DNA of 64,000 bases from Candidatus Fermentithermobacillaceae bacterium (GCA_014896535.1 JADBKE010000013.1:99301-163300); one strand, 5' to 3'. Counted from the first letter of the stretch, positions 17,020-26,057 are shown. A program made the numbers and translations. The notes: generated by a model from the sequence alone, not told the origin.

Positions 17020-17256
17020 GCATGCCGTAAACTTTCAAACCAACCCGGGGTCCAATTACGGTGTCTGTCTCGCGATGCTGGAAGTGTCATCAGCAAGCAG
17101 AGCGTAAGCCTCTCAGCACAGGCCCGTCGAGTGCTATACACGCGTACTCAAGGATGGTGCTGCCTGCGACCGGGCTTAATTCGTCTGGGCCGGGGAACCC
17201 CGGGAAAGGCTACGGCGTTGGTACGGGGCTGATGCAGCGGCTAGGCGGGCTTCTTG

Positions 17257-18091
17257 GTGCCAAGACAGTTCGGTGCCAGGATAGTTTGCATCGATACAGG
17301 TTGCGGATTCTTCAGTGCCCACTGGACTTGCACTGGAGCGATTGCCGGGGCATCCGGTGCCAATGCGGTTTGCGCCGAGGCGGGGCTTGGAGTCTGAGGT
17401 GCGCACGAGGTTTGCACTGGGTTGATCGGCGAGGTGTCGGATTCAAGCACGGTTTGCATCGGGGCAAAGTTTGTGAGTGTTGAGTGCCCACAACGTTTGC
17501 ACCAGGTCTGTTGGCAGGATGCCGAGTGCAAAGATGGTTTGCACTAAGCTTCGCGGCAGGGTGCGGAGTGCCAAGGTCGTTTGCACCAGGCAGGGTTTAG
17601 AAGCCTTGAGTGCCAACTAGGTTTGCACTGAAACGGTCTGCAGGGTGCCCGGTGCCAAGAGAGTTTGCACTGGGACGGGGTTCGGAGCCTTGGGTACCCA
17701 CGAGGTTTGCACTCGGCGTGAAGGCTGGGCGCTGGGTGCCAAGATGGTTTGCACCGAGCCTCACGGCAGGGGGACGAGTGCCAAGGTAGTTTGCACCGAG
17801 CCGAGTTCTGGAGTCTGGAGTGCCAACCAGGCTTGCACTAAAGTGGTCTCCAGGGTGCCGAGTGCCAAGGTAGTTTACACCGGGCGGGGCTTGGAGACCT
17901 TCAGTGCCAACCAGGTTTGCAGCAGAGCGATTTCCGGGGTAACCGGTGCCAATGAAGTTAGCACTCGGAGGCGGCTTGGAGTCTTGGGTTGCCATGAGGT
18001 TTGCACTCAAGTAATTTGCGACGTGCTGGGTGCCAACGTGGTTTGCACTAGCACAGGTTTTGGAGTCTTCGGTGCCAACTAGGTTCGCAGC
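17257..18091 (+). repeat. 42-bp phased palindrome array 2 (inverted relative to array 1)
   Basis: Core units GTGCCAA-N5-TTTGCAC start at 17273, 17315, 17357, 17399, 17441, 17484, 17526, 17568, 17610, 17652, 17694, 17736, 17778, 17820, 17862, 17904, 17946, 17988, 18030 and 18072. That is twenty units at 42 bp with one 43-bp step; a degenerate copy precedes at 17257. The core is the reverse complement of the array 1 core. The 22-bp linkers fall into two types (one ending near TTGGAGTCTTGG, one near CAGGGTGCCG) that mostly alternate, giving an 84-bp higher-order period. It fills the 17020-18216 gap. Confidence 0.93.
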
Positions 18092-18216
18092 GAGTACCTG
18101 TTCGTCTACTTGTTAGTCCGGCCTCACCAGGCCCTAATTCGCAGCAGCGCGGAAGAGCAATCATGCCTGAGAGCTGATATAATAAAATCCCGTTGCCATA
18201 CCAAAACCTAGGGTGA

Positions 18217-18823
18217 GTGCTAGTGACATCGGATGTACCCAAAAATCAGCAAGACACCTCCAAGACCGATTCCGTCCCCGGTTCTGAAAGGAAGCCCATA
18301 TTGGGGAACGCACGTTTGAAAGGTGCTGTTCTAGTCCAGAGAGTTCTGGAAAACCTCCAGCAGTCAAAGCCGGTAGTGCTCCTTTATTTTGACCTGGTGA
18401 AATTCCGCGAGGTGGAACAGGTAAGCGGATCTGAGGCCGCCGCGAAGGTCCTCGCCATGTTCAAGAGCGCTCCGGAAAACGAGATGCCCGAAATTTTCCC
18501 CGGGATTGAAATCGTTGCCGTGGAAAACCCCTGGGGTGACGGTTCTGGCCTGGGAGGCCCTGACCAGAGGGCCTCGGGAGAGCTACTTCCGCAGTCCGGA
18601 TATAATCTTTTCCTTTGCCGGGGAGGCCGGGCTACTCTATCCTGTGGAACGGATCTCTCGGCGGTTAGCCCTTCAAAACCTCGGGGACCTGGGACCGGAC
18701 CAGAAGTTCTTTCTGAATATTCACCCTCGCACCATCAGCGATCCCAATTTCGTCAAGGGAGAAACCCAGCGGCTGGTCAGGGAGCTGGGCCTCAAACTTA
18801 GCGATCTTGGGTCCATTGAGTAA
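18217..18823 (+). pseudogene. Frame-broken, truncated EAL-domain (c-di-GMP) protein
   Basis: Two overlapping frames together resemble one protein. The first (from GTG 18217 to about 18535) gives a weak GGDEF-like segment (VVLLYFDLVKFREVEQ). The second (about 18530-18823) gives the beginning of an EAL phosphodiesterase domain: AWEALTRGP, GLLYPVERISRRLALQNL and FLNIHPRTISDPNF. The shift falls near a CCCTGGGG run. The EAL domain stops after about 100 of some 240 residues, so the downstream catalytic motifs are absent. A TATAAT at 18178-18183 may be an old -10 box. Sequencing error could explain the shift but not the truncation. Confidence 0.75.
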
Positions 18824-18842
18824 GGAGGTCCGTTGCCAAGAG

Positions 18843-19475
18843 ATGAGTACCGAATGGCACCTGAGAGAGCAACTCTGTGAGATCATGAAGCGCCTTTACA
18901 TACGAGGTTTGATCTCCAGCGTAGGGGGCAATAGCAGTGTCATCTGCCGCGAAGAGGGCTACGTTCTCATAACGCCCACGGGTCTAGACAAGCTGAACAT
19001 CGCGCCGGGAGATATCGTGAAGATTGACCTGGAAGGCCGGGTCCTGGGTGAGGGGAAGCCTTCCACCGAGAGCATAAACCACCTGAGCCTTTATAAGACC
19101 AGGACAGACATTGGGGCCGTCATTCACGCCCACCCTCCCACGGCCGTAGGTATGGTTTCGGCTGGGTTTTTGCCGCAAGGCGTGACACCTGAGTACGTGG
19201 TCATGGTTGGCAACCTTGCGGTAGTGGAGTTTGCAACACCTGGTGGTGACGCTGTCAAAAAATTGAATGAGGGCTTGAGCCGGAGCAACATCGTGCTCTT
19301 GAAAAACCACGGGGTTTTCAGTGTAGGAAATACATTGCCGGAGGCCTTTGCACGCGTGGAGGTGCTGGAGGAAGCGGCGAAGATGGTGATGGCCGGGAGG
19401 CTTTTCGGAGGCATGCCCGAGCTTACGGAGGCCCAGAGACGCGATGTGCTGGAGAAGTACGGCAGGAAACGGTGA
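18843..19475 (+). CDS. Class II aldolase/adducin-family protein
   Basis: About 210 residues of the fuculose-/ribulose-phosphate aldolase and epimerase superfamily. GGNSSV, LITPTGLDK, IHAHPPTAV (two metal-binding His) and LLKNHGVFSVG (third His) are all present. These zinc enzymes cleave or epimerise phosphorylated sugars; the substrate is not evident. ATG 18843 lies 14 bases after AAGGAGG (18822-18828), an unusually long spacing, and that site overlaps the stop of the EAL remnant. The protein appears intact. Confidence 0.88.
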   Translation: MSTEWHLREQLCEIMKRLYIRGLISSVGGNSSVICREEGYVLITPTGLDKLNIAPGDIVKIDLEGRVLGEGKPSTESINHLSLYKTRTDIGAVIHAHPPTAVGMVSAGFLPQGVTPEYVVMVGNLAVVEFATPGGDAVKKLNEGLSRSNIVLLKNHGVFSVGNTLPEAFARVEVLEEAAKMVMAGRLFGGMPELTEAQRRDVLEKYGRKR

Positions 19476-19527
19476 GGGGCGACATGTACTAGCGAAGAAA
19501 TGCCTCATATACGTGGCTCGCGGTTCA

Positions 19528-19639
19528 GCCGCAGCGCCGGCTAATTTGGGACGACTTCTCAGGTTCGACCTGATACACAAGTGGCGTTGAGAAGGCGTAT
19601 TACGCCGCAGCGTCGGCTAATTTGGGACGACTCCTCAGG
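19528..19639 (+). repeat. Two 36-bp direct repeats, 76 bp apart
   Basis: GCCGCAGCG followed by GGCTAATTTGGGACGAC and CTCAGG occurs at 19528-19563 and again at 19604-19639 with two differences. It lies in the 19476-19897 gap, which shows no gene. Confidence 0.8.
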
Positions 19640-19897
19640 TGCCGGATGTAGATCAGGTCCAGGAGTGTTTCTTCGGGAAAGTTGAAATCGACGCTGCCCA
19701 CCCGGACAACGGGCTTGCAAGAACTTTCCGTGACCAGAAGGCAGCGTATCAATGGGCGTCGAATGAATGCTTCGAGCGGCGTCTGAAGAGTCGGCCGTGG
19801 CGCACGGATGCGCAACCGCGGTAGGGAGTAACGTAATCTAGCGCGAGCGCTCGTGCGCGTTTGGAGAAGCAGTGCGGAAGGAGCGTAGTCGCACGAT

Positions 19898-20599
19898 ATG
19901 GACCGTGAGTCGACTCTCACCGGCAGACAACTTGCCGTGCTACACCTAAAGAACAGTTCGGGAGCTGACGCGGAGATACGCGAGATCCATCTGACCGGGT
20001 TATCTCTGCCTGCCCGGTGGCTGGTTCGGGGTGAGGAGTTCTTCCTTGAGCTTTTGTCGGAGGTTCCCGCGCAGGATAGTCTCCTAGGTGCCCAAAGTGC
20101 TGGTGCCAGTGTGGCCGTGTTCCTCGACAATGGAATCTACACGTTTGAGGCCAGGCTAAAGAGCCAAGCTGGCCCGCGTCTTTTCAAAGTGTCTATGGTC
20201 AAAGACGTCGGGGTGACGCAAAAGAGGAAGTGGGTGCGGGTGCCAGTACAGCTGGCGGTGGTTTACAAAAAGCAGGGGGAACAAGCGGCTGAGACGGAAG
20301 GGTTTGCGAGAGACGTAAGCTGCGGTGGGATGAGGCTGGTCACAGACGGCCAGCTCCCAGCGGGCTCCGGTCTCAGTCTGAAGTTCAAAGATGAGCCGTG
20401 GGCCTCGCTCGGAGAACTGGAAGGTAGGGTTCTCTGGACTGGTAATTACAATGATAGACCTTGTTATGGGATCGCTTTCGAAAGGATTCCGCGACCCAAG
20501 ATGCATCAATTGATCGATCTTCTAACCCGCGAGGTCAGGAGGCAAAGGGATTTGCGACGGACAGGTGGTGCTGGCTCGGTGAATTCATCTGAAGCCTAA
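19898..20599 (+). CDS. PilZ-domain c-di-GMP receptor (YcgR-like architecture)
   Basis: A 233-residue cytosolic protein. The C-terminal half carries the PilZ ligand motifs QKRKWVRVPV (RxxxR) and DVSCGGMRL (DxSxxG). The N-terminal half has the length and strand pattern of a YcgR/flagellar-brake N domain, with weak resemblance only. Such proteins bind c-di-GMP and adjust motility or surface behaviour. The nearby EAL remnant and the type IV pilus operon 9 kb away make pilus control a reasonable but unproven inference. The ATG at 19898 follows GGAAGGAG by about 15 bases. Confidence 0.85.
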   Translation: MDRESTLTGRQLAVLHLKNSSGADAEIREIHLTGLSLPARWLVRGEEFFLELLSEVPAQDSLLGAQSAGASVAVFLDNGIYTFEARLKSQAGPRLFKVSMVKDVGVTQKRKWVRVPVQLAVVYKKQGEQAAETEGFARDVSCGGMRLVTDGQLPAGSGLSLKFKDEPWASLGELEGRVLWTGNYNDRPCYGIAFERIPRPKMHQLIDLLTREVRRQRDLRRTGGAGSVNSSEA

Positions 20600-20696
20600 T
20601 AGTCATCAAAGTAAGCCTGCTGACGGAATAAGTTCTTGACGACGGAGCAGTGCCAGAACAATTTTCTCGCCCGCCAGGCAGACAATCTAGATATCG

Positions 20697-20993
20697 ATGT
20701 GGCAGAACCCCGCAGGTTCCCAACAGGCGGCTACCTTCGGACGGGCTGGAGGGAAGCCCCCGCAAACCGGCGACTGCGGATTTGACGTGCGCCTTGGAGC
20801 GCTGGCTGAGTATCTGGCTGTCACCTACGGTTTTCCCGTTCCCGAATGGGCGGGGAGGCCGGAAAGGTTTCCGGACACGTTTTGGTTTCCGACCTCAGTT
20901 AAGAGCCTACACGCGATAGCTCTGGTGGAAAGTCCCGCAGCCTTTAGGCGTCGGGGAATTTTCATTGACAGGACTGCCTTTATCCGCTGTTAA
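20697..20993 (+). CDS. Small ORF resembling the C-terminal part of a conserved protein; possible remnant
   Basis: A 98-residue frame whose last 65 residues look protein-like and conserved in style (ALAEYLAVTYGFPVPEW, LVESPAAFRRRGIFIDR). They recall the C-terminal tail of a family of hypothetical proteins found near toxin-antitoxin-like genes, but I cannot name it. The first 30 residues look non-coding and no ribosome-binding site is seen. A truncated pseudogene is as likely as a small real gene. The neighbouring 20994-21208 stretch shows nothing clear. Confidence 0.4.
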   Translation: MWQNPAGSQQAATFGRAGGKPPQTGDCGFDVRLGALAEYLAVTYGFPVPEWAGRPERFPDTFWFPTSVKSLHAIALVESPAAFRRRGIFIDRTAFIRC

Positions 20994-21208
20994 GTGGTAT
21001 GGCAGCGTGACCGAGGGAAGTTCGCAACCGGTAGAATCTCTTTTTACCTCTTGGCCATTCACGGGGAAGGGCTGCGCTACATCGTGCCTCTCACATCACC
21101 TTGGGTTGCCGCTTAGTGCTGATGATATTTGGATCAGCTGTGCAAGTCGTTATCACGCTGCTGAAGTTGCCTGCATAACATGGGGTAAACCAGAACGGAG
21201 GGATGAGC

Positions 21209-21655
21209 ATGAGACGTTTCCAGCGGGACGGCGACAGGCCGCTCCGTGAACCTTACTACCTCCAGGAACGCGAAACCCGACCTGACGAAAGCAGGCAGAC
21301 TGAAGAGACAAAGAAGTCCGCTGCCGAGTCCCGGCCGGGGTATGCCTGCAGGATCCCTCGGGAATTTGAGAGCGATGAGGCTTTGAGACCGCCGCGAGAT
21401 TCTGATCCCCGTCCGGGTCAGGAACCCGAATTTGCGGATGACCTTGAGGCCGAGGCTCAGTCGATGAAATCTCACGGCTCCGGCCCTTGCTCAGGTCGTG
21501 GACCGGCAAGGGCAATGAGCTTCGGGGAGCTGGCCCGCGCGTATGTGCCGGTACAGGTCTACGCCCGCATTTTTCCCCCAGAAGAGGCGCTTCGACGCGG
21601 AAGCGTCTTCCCCGAGCTGGTCAGAACTCCTCCTCTGTACCAGAGGCTGGATTAG
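21209..21655 (+). CDS. cotJA: Spore coat protein CotJA with long N-terminal extension
   Basis: The last 45 residues are CotJA-like (YVPVQVYARIFPPEEALRRG, then SVFPELVRTPPL). They are preceded by about 100 charged, low-complexity residues, which makes the protein (about 148) longer than the roughly 80-residue Bacillus CotJA. ATG 21209 follows GGAGGG by 6 bases; ATG 21203 abuts the site. It is the first gene of a cotJABC operon and marks the organism as a spore former. Confidence 0.88.
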   Translation: MRRFQRDGDRPLREPYYLQERETRPDESRQTEETKKSAAESRPGYACRIPREFESDEALRPPRDSDPRPGQEPEFADDLEAEAQSMKSHGSGPCSGRGPARAMSFGELARAYVPVQVYARIFPPEEALRRGSVFPELVRTPPLYQRLD

Positions 21656-21670
21656 ATTGGGGTGAGAGAA

Positions 21671-21937
21671 ATGGATCCTGAACAGAGGGCTATGCTGATG
21701 GACATAATGCAGATGGAGTTCACCGCGGTGGACCTCCAGCTCTTTCTCGACACCCATCCGGACGACCAGAGAGCGCTGTCTGACTTTCGCGCAACCTCCC
21801 AGGCACTTGTGCAAGCCAAGATGTCATACGAATCAAGATACGGGCCTCTTTTGAGTTACGGATTCGGCATGTCCCCCAATGCGTGGCGCTGGGTCGATGA
21901 GCCCTGGCCCTGGGAAATCAACTGGAAAAGGAGTTGA
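21671..21937 (+). CDS. cotJB: Spore coat protein CotJB
   Basis: About 88 residues with the CotJB pattern: LMDIMQMEFTAVDLQLFLDT, then YGPLLSYGF and PWPWEINW at the end. It is needed for assembly of the CotJ coat layer in Bacillus. ATG 21671 follows GGGG by 8 bases; GTG 21662 is the alternative. It begins 15 bp after cotJA. Confidence 0.92.
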   Translation: MDPEQRAMLMDIMQMEFTAVDLQLFLDTHPDDQRALSDFRATSQALVQAKMSYESRYGPLLSYGFGMSPNAWRWVDEPWPWEINWKRS

Positions 21938-21943
21938 GTGACA

Positions 21944-22543
21944 ATGTGGGTTTATCAAAAGAGCCTGGAATACCCGGTCCGGGTCTCAAGACCCAACCCG
22001 CGGATGGCAAAGGAAATCATTACCCAGTATGGCGGGCCGGACGGGGAGCTCGCGGCCTCCCTGCGATATCTGACTCAACGCTACACCATGCCCACGGGTC
22101 AAACCAAGGCGCTGCTCACGGACATCGGCACAGAGGAACTCGCCCACATGGAGATCGTAGCGGCTGTGGTCTACCAGCTCATAAGGGATGCGTCCATCGA
22201 CGAGATCATCAGGGCAGGTCTTGACGGATACTACGCAGACCACGATAAGGCTCTCTACTTCGTCAACGCAAGCGGGACTCCCTGGGTAGCTTCGTACATC
22301 CAGTCAAAGGGCGATCCCATCACCGACATCACCGAAGACATGGCGGCTGAACAGAAAGCTCGCTCCACTTATGAGTACCTCATACGGCTCTCCGACGACC
22401 CGGACGTGACCGACGTCCTGAGATTCCTCTGGCAAAGGGAAATCGTTCACTTCCAGCGGTTCGGGGAAGCTTTGAACCACCTGCACGAGTACTACGAGAG
22501 GCAGCGGGTATTCGACATGGGTCCGAGGCCGAGGCCGGGCTAA
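21944..22543 (+). CDS. cotJC: Spore coat protein CotJC, manganese-catalase family
   Basis: A 199-residue ferritin-like four-helix protein. It starts with MWVYQKSLEYPVRV as CotJC does and carries the metal-ligand helices GTEELAHMEIV, AEQKARSTYEYL and REIVHFQRFGEAL. It is a coat-associated dimanganese catalase homologue. ATG 21944 follows AAGGAG by 10 bases, and the ribosome-binding site lies in the end of cotJB. Confidence 0.94.
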   Translation: MWVYQKSLEYPVRVSRPNPRMAKEIITQYGGPDGELAASLRYLTQRYTMPTGQTKALLTDIGTEELAHMEIVAAVVYQLIRDASIDEIIRAGLDGYYADHDKALYFVNASGTPWVASYIQSKGDPITDITEDMAAEQKARSTYEYLIRLSDDPDVTDVLRFLWQREIVHFQRFGEALNHLHEYYERQRVFDMGPRPRPG

Positions 22544-22581
22544 GTAATCGATTGAGTAAGGGCAGCCGGGTAGGCGGGAAC

Positions 22582-22597
22582 GCGTAGCACACTACGC
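22582..22597 (+). other. Short perfect hairpin between cotJC and the folate enzyme gene
   Basis: GCGTAG-CACA-CTACGC forms a 6-bp stem with a 4-base loop in the convergent gap. No T-run follows on either strand, so a terminator role is only possible. Confidence 0.3.
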
Positions 22598-22725
22598 CGG
22601 GCGTTCGAAGCGTACCCCGTGCCCCCGGCTTCGTTTAATACCGGTTAATAACCGAGCCAGGCGCGCGGCGTGCCAGCTGTCACTGCAAGCACGTACCGTG
22701 ACCTGCGGCGTCCGCCTGCTTCCGG

Positions 22726-24396
22726 TTAACCGCTGAGCCCGGCCTGGGCCAGATGCGTTTTCAAAACCGAAAGAACCGCCTCGGTTCTCGCGCCCAGCGC
22801 AACGAGAGTATCCCGGCAAGACCGTGCGAATTCCTCGTCCTTGATTGAGCTGAGGTTGATTTCCGCGTTCATCCGCGCTCCTCGGAACGCAGTTTCGAGG
22901 AAGGTCGCCCCGACGGCGACGTCGGTGATGGCGTTGGGGTTGCCATATTTAAGGAGGTCAGGCACCAGTTCCAGGGCCTCCACCGCGCGGGTTGCCACAT
23001 CCAGCGGAACCTTCGTAGCCTCCTTGAACGCCTGCTGCATGGCTTCTTTACGGGCAGCCTTTTCCTCGGGGGTGTTCTTTGGCAACTTCATGGCCTTTTC
23101 TACCTGCAGATAAGCGTCGGTGTCGGCGGCGGTGAGGTCGCGGAATGCGGCTTCGAACTGGGCAGCCGTGCTCCGGATCTCGGCGAGCCTGTCCCGGCCC
23201 TCGGTGAAACGGGGCAGGCTTAAAGTGAGGCCCGAAACCATCTCAAGCAATGCGCACCCCAGCGCTCCGGCGACCGCCGAGGCGGCCCCGCCACCGGGAG
23301 CGCCGGTAGGGGCCCGAAGGTCCTGAATGAACTGGGATAAGTCTGTCATGCCGGTTCTCCTTTCATCAAGACTTCTCGTTTTGCTCGTGACCACATCCTC
23401 CCCAGTACGGACGCGCCCCCGTTCAGCAGTACCTGGCTCAAGGGGTATTGTCGTGGCAGCAGCCGACTCTTGCGCCGACAGGTCGCCGGCTTTGGCCGCC
23501 TCGAGAATGGCGAGGTCGAGAACGCGCTTGCGGCTGAAGTCTGTGAGTTTGATGGCGTGCATCGCCACGTCCAGCAACGCATCCAGGGGACAGAGGCCTA
23601 TGAGTTCGGAGTTTCTAATCCCCACGCCGTACTGGCGGGCTTCTTCGACGATTTTATCGAACACCACGTGGATGGGAGTCACCGTGTAGTCCAGGAGATT
23701 CATGGTAACCTGGGCCACGCCCAGTTCTGCGATGAACACGCCCTTCGCCTGCACGCGCGGCAGGCCGCCGCTGGACTCCCGGATTTTCCGGGCTATCGCC
23801 CGGGCGATTTGTACGTCGGGAGTGTCGAGATTGACATTGAAGGCGATTAACGGGGGTCTCGCACCTACCGCCGTCGCCCCAGCTTTCGGGTGAAGTCGCG
23901 GAGGTCCGAAGTCGGGATACCTCGACGGGTCCTCGACGATGGCGGTCTTCAGTCCCTCGTATTCACCCCTCCGCACGTCGGGAAGTCTCACGCGGTCGGG
24001 TCTCGTGGCAGCGTTGGCGTACAGATACACGGGGATCTGGAGCTCGTCACCGATGCGTTTTCCCACTCTGCGGGCCATCTGGACGCAGTAGTCCATGGTG
24101 ACGCCCTGAACAGGCACGAATGGAACGACGTCGGTTGCGCCGATTCGAGGGTGTTCCCCGGTGTGTTTTTCCATGTCGATGAGTTCCGAAGCGCGTTTGA
24201 CGGCCCGGAAAGCCGCTTCCTCCACCGCATCGGGTTCCCCGGCGAAAGTGACTACCGAGCGGTTGTGACTGGGATCCGATGAGAAATCCAGGACCGTAAC
24301 GCCCGGGACCGACTTTATGCTTGAAACGATCTCCGCGACCACCGCGGGGTTTCTGCCTTCGCTGAAGTTAGGCACGCATTCAACCAGGGGTTTCAC
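22726..24396 (-). CDS. Bifunctional glutamate formiminotransferase / formimino-THF cyclodeaminase
   Basis: A 556-residue fusion for folate-linked one-carbon transfer from formiminoglutamate (histidine breakdown) or purine degradation products. Residues 1 to about 300 are the formiminotransferase: ECVPNFSEGRN, HTGEHPRIGATDVVPFVP with His82 at the position of the known catalytic His, and PVYLYANAA. A linker of about 50 residues follows. Residues about 350-556 are the cyclodeaminase (APTGAPGGGAASAVAGALG, ADTDAYLQVEKAMKLPK). In many bacteria the two are separate genes; the fused order here matches the animal enzyme. No hut genes are nearby. Confidence 0.93.
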   Translation of the reverse strand: MKPLVECVPNFSEGRNPAVVAEIVSSIKSVPGVTVLDFSSDPSHNRSVVTFAGEPDAVEEAAFRAVKRASELIDMEKHTGEHPRIGATDVVPFVPVQGVTMDYCVQMARRVGKRIGDELQIPVYLYANAATRPDRVRLPDVRRGEYEGLKTAIVEDPSRYPDFGPPRLHPKAGATAVGARPPLIAFNVNLDTPDVQIARAIARKIRESSGGLPRVQAKGVFIAELGVAQVTMNLLDYTVTPIHVVFDKIVEEARQYGVGIRNSELIGLCPLDALLDVAMHAIKLTDFSRKRVLDLAILEAAKAGDLSAQESAAATTIPLEPGTAERGRVRTGEDVVTSKTRSLDERRTGMTDLSQFIQDLRAPTGAPGGGAASAVAGALGCALLEMVSGLTLSLPRFTEGRDRLAEIRSTAAQFEAAFRDLTAADTDAYLQVEKAMKLPKNTPEEKAARKEAMQQAFKEATKVPLDVATRAVEALELVPDLLKYGNPNAITDVAVGATFLETAFRGARMNAEINLSSIKDEEFARSCRDTLVALGARTEAVLSVLKTHLAQAGLSG

Positions 24397-24725
24397 CGTA
24401 AACGTGCGGGCTGTACACCCCGGGGTCTGAAGCGCCGCTCTATCCCGCTTGAGGAGGGCGCGATGGGGACGAGCTGGCAGACCCGGGGAAGCTCCGCCTT
24501 GTCCTCCTTTCCACGCGGATGCAAGACGTCCCGATCCGCAAGTTTGAACAAGGATCTCAATTTGAGACCTGCTTGGAGACCGAATCCGAACAGGGCATGT
24601 CTCCCGTTACCAACTCTACCTCAATTGAAAAAGAGGAAAAAGAGCTTCGGCAACTAATATCTATTATGACGGCAGTTATTCCGGAGCCTATCCGGTTTAC
24701 GCCTCAAGGGGTGGTATAAACTTAA
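24397..24725 (+). other. Divergent intergenic region with a doubtful small ORF
   Basis: This 329-bp gap separates the divergent folate enzyme and CNNM genes and presumably holds both promoters. A 66-codon frame at 24519-24719 has fairly protein-like composition and ends just before the next start. It lacks a ribosome-binding site and I recognise nothing in it. A good GAGGAGGG site at 24450-24457 precedes an ATG in a different frame. Confidence 0.3.
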
Positions 24726-26057
24726 ATGGAAGATCCTGCTAGTGCAGGCCAATGGCTGCTTATGTTTGCGTTGCTGAGTTTGTCCGCTTTCTTCTCGTTA
24801 TCAGAGACCGCGCTCATGTCCGTAGGAAGGATTCGCATGCGCCACCTGGCGGAAAGCGGCGACCGCCGGGCGCAACTGGTTCAGAAGCTTAGACAGGACC
24901 CCAACAGGATGCTCGGGCCCATCCTGGTCGGGAACAACCTCGTCAACATAGCTTTGACTTCCCTGGCGACGGCCCTGTGTCTCCAGGTTTTCGGTAGCAG
25001 GGGTCTGGGCATTGCCATGGCATCTGCTACCGGGGTGATCTTGCTCTTCGGGGAGATCCTTCCGAAGGGATTCGCTGCTTGCGATGCAGAGACAACGGCA
25101 CTGAAGGTGGCCCGGCCCATGTACCTCGTTATAAAGGTCCTCACTCCCGTGGCCTGGGTGTTCACGGCAATAACCGGGCTCATTCTCCGCCTATTCGGTA
25201 TGAAGCCCGGCAAGGCACAGGTGATAACCGCCGAGGAATTTAAGACTTTCGTCGACGCCGTCGAGCAGCAGGGGGTCCTTGACAGCGAGGAAAAGGAGAT
25301 GATCGAGGGGATCGTCCAGTTTTCCGACACTTCGGTGGACGAGATCATGGTTCCCAAACCGGACATCCTGGCGGTATCCTCGGAAATGTCGGTGTCGGAG
25401 GCCTCTCAGATCGTACTCAGCGGGCATTTCTCAAGATTGCCCGTCTACCAGGGCACTCTCGACAACGTCATCGGCTTCGTCCATGTAAAGGACCTGGCCA
25501 AGGCCATGCTGGCCGATAAAGATCAACCCGTCAAGAACCTGGTAAGACCCGTCATCTTCGTCCCTCAGACGCGCAAAGTGGACGACCTCTTCAAGGACAT
25601 GCGTCGCCAGGGAGTGCACATGGCGATAATTCTGGACGAATTCGGGTCGACGGTTGGTCTCGTTACCATGGAGGATCTGCTAGAGGAGATAGTGGGTGAT
25701 ATAAGGGACGAGTACGATTCGACGGAGGAGCCGATAACCGTCGTTTCCGAGGGCGTGTACCTGGTTCACGGCAGAGTTCCCCTGGAGGAGCTCGCCGAAG
25801 AGACAGACATCCGCCTTTCGGAGGAAGACGTGGACACCGTCGGCGGATATGTGTTCCACAAGCTGGGACACATTCCCAGGGTGGGAGACGCGGTGGAGGC
25901 AAACGGGGTCAAGCTGACGGTGGAAGAGATGAGGGGCAAGCGGATTTGCAAGGTCAGAATCGAGAAAACGCCAAAGGAGGGAGAGACCGGTTCCGCCGAG
26001 CCGAGGCGAGAAAGCGACAACGGCAGGCGGGTCCGGGGGTCAACGGCGGAAGCTTGA
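24726..26057 (+). CDS. CNNM/CorC (hemolysin C-like) membrane protein with CBS pair
   Basis: A 443-residue protein with three parts: an N-terminal CNNM (DUF21) membrane domain (FFSLSETALMSVGR, LVGNNLVNIALTSLAT, GEILPKGFA), a CBS-domain pair (about 205-330, with MVPKPDILAV, HFSRLPVYQG and VTMEDLLEEIVGDI) and a C-terminal CorC/HlyC domain (DTVGGYVFHKLGHIPRVGD). The family is linked to Mg2+ and other cation homeostasis. The last 25 residues are charged and low complexity. ATG 24726 follows AAGGGGTGG. Confidence 0.92.
   Translation: MEDPASAGQWLLMFALLSLSAFFSLSETALMSVGRIRMRHLAESGDRRAQLVQKLRQDPNRMLGPILVGNNLVNIALTSLATALCLQVFGSRGLGIAMASATGVILLFGEILPKGFAACDAETTALKVARPMYLVIKVLTPVAWVFTAITGLILRLFGMKPGKAQVITAEEFKTFVDAVEQQGVLDSEEKEMIEGIVQFSDTSVDEIMVPKPDILAVSSEMSVSEASQIVLSGHFSRLPVYQGTLDNVIGFVHVKDLAKAMLADKDQPVKNLVRPVIFVPQTRKVDDLFKDMRRQGVHMAIILDEFGSTVGLVTMEDLLEEIVGDIRDEYDSTEEPITVVSEGVYLVHGRVPLEELAEETDIRLSEEDVDTVGGYVFHKLGHIPRVGDAVEANGVKLTVEEMRGKRICKVRIEKTPKEGETGSAEPRRESDNGRRVRGSTAEA

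Noticed and set aside
17645..18082. Repeat-protein gene in array 2 (either strand)
   Set aside because: Same reasoning as for array 1; opposite-strand frames are equally open.
2158..18091. Composite transposon bounded by inverted repeats
   Set aside because: The inverted elements are tandem arrays, not insertion sequences; no transposase or integrase gene and no target-site duplication were found between or beside them.
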